From assembly GCA_017651245.1 (NCBI GenBank), contig JAGCDQ010000075.1, positions 1 to 34,983 of the forward strand: a stretch of DNA of 34,983 nt, written 5' to 3'. Made by a program: the position numbers and the translations under genes. Each line of letters begins with the position of its first letter. Position 1 is the stretch's first letter. This DNA is from Bacteroidaceae bacterium. GTDB taxonomy: Bacteria > Bacteroidota > Bacteroidia > Bacteroidales > Bacteroidaceae. Below the pieces are notes generated by a model. That model was not told the origin of the DNA, ran no database searches, and saw only the letters and a list, made by a program, of their open reading frames with translations. Shown one piece after another: positions 29,829-34,983 of the stretch.

Positions 29829-32498
29829 ATGAAAACAATAAAGCAAATCAAATTGCTGGTTGAAAATATAATTACAGAATCATGTAACATTCCAGCCCCC
29901 AATAGTAAAGAGAAGAATAGTGGGAAGAAAACCGTTGACAGCAAGAGCCAAGAGCTAATCAATGCTGTTAAGGATAATTATCTGCCCCTTTTCCAGTTTA
30001 ATATCGACGCACCTTCATCAGAAGCGGCTCAGGCAGTCTTTAGTCAAATCGCAGGAAACACGCAAAGAGCGTCCTTCGTGTCCTATTTGCCTGATGGTCA
30101 GCATACGACAGACAAAATTGGTGATCTGGCTTTCGAAACACCCACTATTTTGGAATGGCAAAACAGCGATGTCGGTCAAAACTTTGTCATCAACTATACA
30201 AGCAAGACGGCGAGCAAGGCTCAGAATTGTTTGAACCAACTCGTTGTCAATATGCTGTTGTCACTTCCTGGCAATAGTTTCAGGCTCCATTTCATTGATC
30301 TCTCGTTCTCGGCTCAAGCATCATTCCTGACAAGAAACTTGGACGACAAGTTATATGATAAGCTTGTCAGTAGTCCTAACGACTGGTATCAGTTGAAAGA
30401 AAGCCTTCGCGAAAAGATGGCGAAGTCTCTGGAGAATTACGGCAATGTGGTGAAATACAATGAGAGCAAGGGCAAGGTTGAAGTACCATATGATGTGGTG
30501 GTAATTACTGACTACCAGAAATGCATCAATGACATGCGTGACATAGATGCCCTGTTTGAGAATGGTCATAAGGGCGGAATCTATTTCATCCTGATGAACA
30601 ATCAGGACTATAAGAGTGATATGGACACGCTCATGGCACTGCAGAATTTCTATCAAGTGCTGGATGCGGAGAAACTGGGAGATTACTCCAAGAGTGCCAT
30701 GATTCGTTGTACCCCTATTCTTGACAATCCTATCTTGGCAAAGGCTTGTTTCAACTATGTCAATAAGGGTGCAGAACTTCCACAGGTGGCAGCAGCGAGT
30801 GTGGATCATGACAAGATGCTGAAATCGGGCTTTGAGTCTATTGACAAAGCGATGGTTATCCCTGTTGGCTCAACAGACAAGGGTGAGCTGGTAGATTTCA
30901 CGCTCGATACCGTCAGCCATACACATTGCTTTATTATTGGTCAATCAGGTACTGGTAAGTCTGTGTTCCTGCATGATGTCATTATTGGTGCAATGGCTAA
31001 ATATTCACCAGACGAACTTGAGTTGTATTTGATGGACTTCAAGATTGGCGGTGTGGAGTTTAACCGCTACAAGGACGAGAAGCATGTCAAGGCTTTGCTG
31101 GTTGACAATTCGGATATTCAGATAACCTTGGAAATCCTAAGAGAAATCAGCAACAAGATGCGTGAACGCGGCAAGTTGCTCCGTTCGAGTGGCGTTTCCA
31201 ATATCGTGGAATACAACTCCATCAATACCGATAAGAAAATGCCACGAATTGTGGTTATCGTTGATGAATGTCATGTGATGTTCCCAACGATGAACAGCAA
31301 AGAGGCAAAACTCTATCGTGAGATTTCAGAGATTCTACAGAAGATAGCCAAGGAAGGTCGTAGCCAAGGCGTGCATTTGGTGCTGGCTACACAAACCATT
31401 GCACAGGCAGACATATCAAGCGAAATACTGAACAATATCTCAGACTTCTATTTGCTGAAGTGTGCGCCAGGCGATTCGGAAAGACTGGTGATGGGTTCAG
31501 CTGAAACAACGAACCAACTGAAGACGGGTCAGGTGCTTCATCATGACATTGATAGCGATGTGGTGTTCAAGTCAACCTATCTGCCGACGAAGGAGGCTCT
31601 TGAAGTGATCAAGAAGATTAACGAGAAGGCAAAGGACTTCGAGAATGAGCAGTTCTACTTTGTCGGCTCTCAGATATTCAAGATTGATGATGAGGTGAAG
31701 AGCCTGCTTTCTGGACAAGTCAATTCCAAAGCTTCAATTGCCTTTGGACGTTCGATTGACACGAAGATGGAACCTGTCATCATCCCATTGCGCAACGAGT
31801 ATGCCGACAACGTGATGCTGTTTGGCATCAATGATGAGGAACAGGTGTCAAGAACGATGCTGGCTTCCCTTCAGAGTCTTAGGGCGTCGAACGAGTCTGT
31901 TAAGATCAAGGTCATCAATTGCCTGCCTGCAGAGCAAGTGAAGACCATCAAGAAACTCCAAGATTATGCCAAGAAGGGGGAGATAGAGATGCTAAGCCCC
32001 CAAACCTGCGGATCAGAATTGCAGCGTCTTGCTAATTCTATTAAAAACAGGGATGCAGAACAAACAGTTCTGTATGTTCTGGGACAGGAACGCTTCAGAG
32101 AGTTGCGTATGGATATGGAAATATCCGTGGGCGATAGCAAAGACGATGCAGGTGATTTTGGATTCTCTAGTGATTTCTCGTCATCTGATTCTTCTTTCGA
32201 TAGTTATCAGAAGGCTCTGGGATACATTTTGAAGAATGGCGCAGAAGTGGGTGTGCATGTCATCTTACAGATTGACAAGCCCAAGCAGTTGCTTTTCGCT
32301 GACTATATGTCTTCCAAGGATTTCTTCAACATGTTCCATCATCTGGTGATGCTGAAAAGTGATGAGAATGCCATTATCAACTTCGGACTCAGCGATGATT
32401 TGCAACTGGAGAACCTGTCATCGGACATTGAACGCCTTCGTGCTATTTACTATAATGAGACAAACAACAGCTACACGCTGTTCACTCCTTTCGCATAA
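29829..32498 (+). CDS. FtsK/SpoIIIE-EssC-like ATPase with three tandem domains
   Basis: An 889-residue protein, no membrane helix. The middle domain (about 335-600) is a complete FtsK-HerA ATPase: Walker A GQSGTGKS (371-378), LYLMDFKIGGVEFNRYK (399-415), MRERGKLLRSSGVSNIVEYN (444-463), Walker B IVVIVDE (474-480) and EGRSQGVHLVLATQT (509-523). The N-terminal domain (about 110-310) keeps the fold pattern but has TSKTASKA where Walker A should be and a loose VVVITDY as Walker B. The C-terminal domain (about 640-889) has FGINDEEQVSRT without GKS. Three tandem domains are the plan of EssC/EccC of type VII secretion, which also have TM segments, missing here. It lacks the DNA-binding gamma domain of FtsK. 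It may drive export of the WXG100-like proteins encoded downstream. Confidence 0.88.
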   Translation: MKTIKQIKLLVENIITESCNIPAPNSKEKNSGKKTVDSKSQELINAVKDNYLPLFQFNIDAPSSEAAQAVFSQIAGNTQRASFVSYLPDGQHTTDKIGDLAFETPTILEWQNSDVGQNFVINYTSKTASKAQNCLNQLVVNMLLSLPGNSFRLHFIDLSFSAQASFLTRNLDDKLYDKLVSSPNDWYQLKESLREKMAKSLENYGNVVKYNESKGKVEVPYDVVVITDYQKCINDMRDIDALFENGHKGGIYFILMNNQDYKSDMDTLMALQNFYQVLDAEKLGDYSKSAMIRCTPILDNPILAKACFNYVNKGAELPQVAAASVDHDKMLKSGFESIDKAMVIPVGSTDKGELVDFTLDTVSHTHCFIIGQSGTGKSVFLHDVIIGAMAKYSPDELELYLMDFKIGGVEFNRYKDEKHVKALLVDNSDIQITLEILREISNKMRERGKLLRSSGVSNIVEYNSINTDKKMPRIVVIVDECHVMFPTMNSKEAKLYREISEILQKIAKEGRSQGVHLVLATQTIAQADISSEILNNISDFYLLKCAPGDSERLVMGSAETTNQLKTGQVLHHDIDSDVVFKSTYLPTKEALEVIKKINEKAKDFENEQFYFVGSQIFKIDDEVKSLLSGQVNSKASIAFGRSIDTKMEPVIIPLRNEYADNVMLFGINDEEQVSRTMLASLQSLRASNESVKIKVINCLPAEQVKTIKKLQDYAKKGEIEMLSPQTCGSELQRLANSIKNRDAEQTVLYVLGQERFRELRMDMEISVGDSKDDAGDFGFSSDFSSSDSSFDSYQKALGYILKNGAEVGVHVILQIDKPKQLLFADYMSSKDFFNMFHHLVMLKSDENAIINFGLSDDLQLENLSSDIERLRAIYYNETNNSYTLFTPFA

Positions 32499-32528
32499 AA
32501 GTGTAATAAGCATAAATTTTTTAAGACT

Positions 32529-34043
32529 ATGTATTCAGAACAATTAGAAGAACTTATTTCCTTGGCTTTGGAAGATGGTATTCTTACAGAGCAAAAGAAA
32601 AATTTGATTATCCGTAGAGCGGCGAAGGAAGGGGAAGACGTTGAAGAGGTGATGATGGTCCTTGAAACCAGATTACAAAAGCTTAATCTCGAGCGTACAA
32701 TCGGAAAAAAGACCGTAGTAGAAAAATATATACAGCCATTTGAAGGTTTGGTGGCTAATCTTGAGAAAAATCTGAGAATTCAAAGAGAGAATCCACGGAA
32801 AATTGTTATGACTTTGTGCAATCCAGATGGTTGTTATTTATCCGACAATATGGACATTATTGGTTATGTACCATTCTTTGAAGGAGAAACAATCAATGAT
32901 GAACCATGTTCAATAAATGTTTCATGTGGGTTAAGAATTAGAATTAGTAACTGTGAACTCGATTTATTTGATGGCTCGGATCCTTTGAATAGTACTCATG
33001 ACGAGGAGCCTAAGTTGCAATTAAAAGTGACCTTCTGGGATAATGATGGTTGTTTAGAGTCTTTCAGAACTCTTAAATGCGCTAATATGTTTCGTGAGAT
33101 AAGCCATGAAACGACAGATGGTGATATACTGTATCAATACTTCGTGGACTGTGGTCAGAATGTTAATGAAATGGCATCTGTGTATACAGAAATCCTCACG
33201 AAAGTGTATGGTCTTCAATCAGAAGATGTTAGTATGGATGCTTTATGGACAGGTCTGTTCTCAACAAAATTGATTGACAAGGAAATTACAGACAAGGAAG
33301 ACTTACGCGCTGCTCTAAAAAACTATGGATTGACTCATTACAAGATGCCTCAAATTAATTCCAAAATGTTAGTTCGCGAGGAAATCATTGACGAAATGGA
33401 GGAAATGATAAATGTCTATAATGAAAAATACTCTAAAAGCACATTTATACATTATGATTTAGATAAGGATAAAAGATATCTTATCATGACTGTATTGAAT
33501 GGAGATATGTCTACAAATAAATTGAAGGAGATACAAAGAGCTTTTCAAGTTCAAAAGGCAGAAGAGTACGAAATTCAGATGTTCAATTTGGGACAATTAA
33601 GTTGGAAAGAAGTTTGTGCCGTTGGAGCTATGGACGAAAAAATAGAGGGGAAGGCGTATGTTGCAGATAATGATAAAGAAGATGAGGGACAAGCCATAAA
33701 TAATGATACGGAAGAGAATTTGTATCAGGAGGAATGGCATCATGATGCAGAAGAAGATCTGCAATGTGACACTGATGAAGTTGCCATGATACAGGTTCCA
33801 GAGGAAGTTCTTCCACAAGTGATGAAGATTGTGAAATATTATAATGAGCGTGCGATTAAATGGGGATATGAAGTATTGGAATATGATGATGAATCACACA
33901 CTCTTTCTGGTTCATTTAAGGCAAAAAAGGATGCTGAAAAATCTTCCAGTTTTGGTTTCTGGAACAAAATAAAAGAAGCAGGGAAAAATGCAGACTTACA
34001 AGCAGAATATCAGAAAATTCTCAAATTATGTGGTCTTGATTGA
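32529..34043 (+). CDS. 504-residue acidic protein with TerB/SHOCT-like N-terminus
   Basis: Not recognised as a whole. Residues 1-55 (EQLEELISLALEDGILTEQK, LIIRRAAKEGEDVEEVMMVL) resemble the small helical N-terminal motif often seen in Bacteroidota proteins with TerB-like or SHOCT-like elements. The middle (about 100-330) is mixed alpha/beta without clear motif. Residues about 380-430 are strongly acidic (DNDKEDEGQAINNDTEENLY), probably disordered. The last 80 residues are a small alpha/beta unit ending in FGFWNKIKEAGKNADLQAEY. No signal peptide or TM segment. It is very A+T-rich compared with the ATPase gene. It lies 30 bases after the ATPase stop and 38 before the WXG100-like gene, so it likely acts in the same system, perhaps as an adaptor or chaperone. 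Confidence 0.7.
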   Translation: MYSEQLEELISLALEDGILTEQKKNLIIRRAAKEGEDVEEVMMVLETRLQKLNLERTIGKKTVVEKYIQPFEGLVANLEKNLRIQRENPRKIVMTLCNPDGCYLSDNMDIIGYVPFFEGETINDEPCSINVSCGLRIRISNCELDLFDGSDPLNSTHDEEPKLQLKVTFWDNDGCLESFRTLKCANMFREISHETTDGDILYQYFVDCGQNVNEMASVYTEILTKVYGLQSEDVSMDALWTGLFSTKLIDKEITDKEDLRAALKNYGLTHYKMPQINSKMLVREEIIDEMEEMINVYNEKYSKSTFIHYDLDKDKRYLIMTVLNGDMSTNKLKEIQRAFQVQKAEEYEIQMFNLGQLSWKEVCAVGAMDEKIEGKAYVADNDKEDEGQAINNDTEENLYQEEWHHDAEEDLQCDTDEVAMIQVPEEVLPQVMKIVKYYNERAIKWGYEVLEYDDESHTLSGSFKAKKDAEKSSSFGFWNKIKEAGKNADLQAEYQKILKLCGLD

Positions 34044-34081
34044 ATGTTTTATTTGTATAATCAATAAAAATAAGAAGAACT

Positions 34082-34360
34082 ATGGCAAGTGATGCTGGTG
34101 TAAGAAACATAGAACAGTTGGCTATGTTTGGAAAGAACCTTAAGAGTCTCGGACAGAACATGTATCAAACGATGCAGACGGCGCAGCAGCGTATGAACGC
34201 TGTGTGCGAGGGCTGGCAAGACAAACAGAATGACAAGTTCAGAGAACAATTCAACAAGAGTGTCTTGGAGGTGAAGAAGATGTCGGAACAATTTACGGAA
34301 TATTCAGAATACATCTCCAAGATAACTGCCAAGTTGATGGAGTATCAAGGAATAAAATAA
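34082..34360 (+). CDS. WXG100-like small helical protein
   Basis: A 92-residue protein, close to the usual length of WXG100/ESAT-6 proteins. It is predicted to form two helices (about 8-43 and 50-88) around a turn with CEGWQDKQNDKF (43-54). The Trp at 45 sits at the expected turn position, but the motif is WQD rather than WxG. No YxxxD/E export motif is seen at the C-terminus (TAKLMEYQGIK). No signal peptide. WXG100 proteins are secreted substrates of type VII systems and pair with EssC/EccC ATPases; here an EssC-like ATPase is encoded two genes upstream. Short distance (9 bases) to the next gene suggests the two products form a pair. Confidence 0.78.
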   Translation: MASDAGVRNIEQLAMFGKNLKSLGQNMYQTMQTAQQRMNAVCEGWQDKQNDKFREQFNKSVLEVKKMSEQFTEYSEYISKITAKLMEYQGIK

Positions 34361-34369
34361 ACCTGACGA

Positions 34370-34849
34370 ATGGCAAATTCTGATGTAAAGGTGAGGGAAG
34401 TAAGGCTCTTGGAGTCTTACTCGGAAGCTTATGGGAGATTCTTCGAGTCGAATATACACACAACATATCATCTTGCGGCGGCTCTCGGGTGGAAGTTAGA
34501 TAAGGCGCGAGAATATCTTCATCATATTTCGGATAGTTGTCACTATATTCATTACAAGATGGTGGGTGCCAAAGCTGATGTAGAAGCTTCGATGAGACGA
34601 GGCGGCGGTATGGATGGCAGGGAATTGCAGTATCGTCAAGAGACCTATCAGAAGTTCAAAGCCCTCTACCAGAAAGCTCAACAATATGAAGAGATTGCCA
34701 AAAAGCTTTGCCAAAACATCCAAATTGAAGTGAGGCGTGGTGAAGAGATGTGCAACAGCCAAAGAAACAAAATGGAACAGAATAGAGAGGAAGGGATGAA
34801 CTTTCTCAAAAAGGCTATTTCTGCGTTAAATGAATATAAACAATCATAA
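34370..34849 (+). CDS. Helical protein paired with WXG100-like gene
   Basis: A 159-residue all-helical, basic protein with no signal peptide or TM segment. It begins MANSDVKVREVRLLESYSEA. There are long amphipathic helices (about 7-40, 45-75, 83-150), with HHISDSCHYIHYKMVGAKAD, a RRGGGMDGREL turn and QKFKALYQKAQQYEEIAKKL. Not recognised. Two-helix partners and chaperones are often encoded beside WXG100 proteins in type VII loci, and this protein could be one, or a larger substrate-like relative. It starts 9 bases after the previous stop and ends the cluster. Confidence 0.7.
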   Translation: MANSDVKVREVRLLESYSEAYGRFFESNIHTTYHLAAALGWKLDKAREYLHHISDSCHYIHYKMVGAKADVEASMRRGGGMDGRELQYRQETYQKFKALYQKAQQYEEIAKKLCQNIQIEVRRGEEMCNSQRNKMEQNREEGMNFLKKAISALNEYKQS

Positions 34850-34851
34850 GT

Positions 34852-34870
34852 GTCCCGTTAAAATTGGGAC
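34852..34870 (+). terminator. Weak hairpin after the cluster
   Basis: GTCCC/GGGAC, a 5-bp stem with a 9-base loop, starts 3 bases after the last stop. There is no T-run, so termination is uncertain. The minus-strand gene's stop is 11 bases away. Confidence 0.35.
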
Positions 34871-34880
34871 GAGTTAAATA

Positions 34881-34982
34881 TTAATCAAACAACCCCGGAA
34901 TAAGGGGACCAGATTGCTCTTTGACATCATTGGAATAAGTCTTATCGAATAGTTCTCTGAGTGACGTTTTGTCCGTGAGCGA
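34881..34982 (-). CDS. Unknown protein, C-terminal end only (5' truncated)
   Basis: A minus-strand frame open from the window edge to a TAA at 34883-34881 gives 33 residues, including SLTDKTSLRELFDKTYSND and SGPLIPGLFD. The composition is protein-like. The family is not recognised. It is convergent with the FtsK cluster, so it marks the probable end of that cluster. Confidence 0.45.
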   Translation of the reverse strand, partial: SLTDKTSLRELFDKTYSNDVKEQSGPLIPGLFD

Positions 34983-34983
34983 C

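Noticed and set aside
29829-32498. Chromosome-segregation FtsK or conjugative coupling protein
   Set aside because: No TM segments, no DNA-binding gamma domain, no relaxase or pilus genes nearby; three-domain plan and WXG100 neighbour fit the EssC type better.
34852-34907. Two small hairpins as a transposon end
   Set aside because: Stems are only 4-5 bp, and the second lies in the coding frame of the partial minus-strand gene.

Overview
The window is a stretch of a Bacteroidota chromosome, most probably from the Prevotellaceae. The grounds are repeated matches to the Bacteroidota promoter (TTTG about 19-20 bases before TAnnTTTG), surface lipoproteins with acidic residues after the lipidated cysteine, a BtuG/BtuB-type cobalamin locus, GH127 and GHL10 enzymes, and poor Shine-Dalgarno sites. 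The species is not determined.

Layout. 1-4 kb: the 3' part of holA, a 925-base AT-rich gap with many TTTACAA heptamers, a small HTH regulator, a tRNA-Arg(CCG) on the minus strand and an OmpA-like outer-membrane protein. 4-13.4 kb: a GH127 beta-L-arabinofuranosidase-like enzyme, an ATP-grasp-like protein whose gene carries a heptanucleotide repeat, a GHL10 hydrolase, then a compact run of cstA, an unlisted 59-residue membrane protein, a small beta-barrel protein and nadC, followed by a convergent porin-like protein.

13.4-27.1 kb: a cobalamin-centred region, all on the plus strand. A promoter and a clear cobalamin riboswitch (13501-13723) precede an SLC13/DASS carboxylate transporter, a small unknown protein and a three-gene biotin-dependent acyl-CoA carboxylase (biotin carboxylase, biotin carrier, carboxyltransferase). 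A second promoter (19457-19487), with no room for a riboswitch, starts a cobalamin-uptake operon: DUF4465 lipoprotein, BtuG-like propeller lipoprotein, PKD lipoprotein, BtuB-like receptor, BtuF-like binding protein and BtuC-like permease. No ABC ATPase follows. Cobalamin thus links the two operons: one imports it, and the other, under the riboswitch, handles C4-dicarboxylates and (methyl)malonyl/propionyl-CoA, metabolites next to the B12-dependent methylmalonyl-CoA mutase step. That functional link is inference.

27.1-28.3 kb: about 1.2 kb of unusual non-coding DNA made of stacked palindromes, including a GTTAGGTC array and four 5-bp-stem, 7-nt-loop hairpins with a period near 21 bases.

28.3-34.9 kb: a six-gene, same-strand cluster on locally AT-rich DNA: small protein, Sel1-like/coiled-coil/two-TM protein, three-domain FtsK/EssC-like ATPase without TM segments, a 504-residue acidic protein, a WXG100-sized helical protein and a 159-residue helical protein. 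An EssC-like ATPase beside a WXG100-like protein is the hallmark of type VII (ESX/Ess) secretion, but none of the other known type VII membrane components is visible here. This is the best candidate for an undescribed system. A partial minus-strand gene closes the window.
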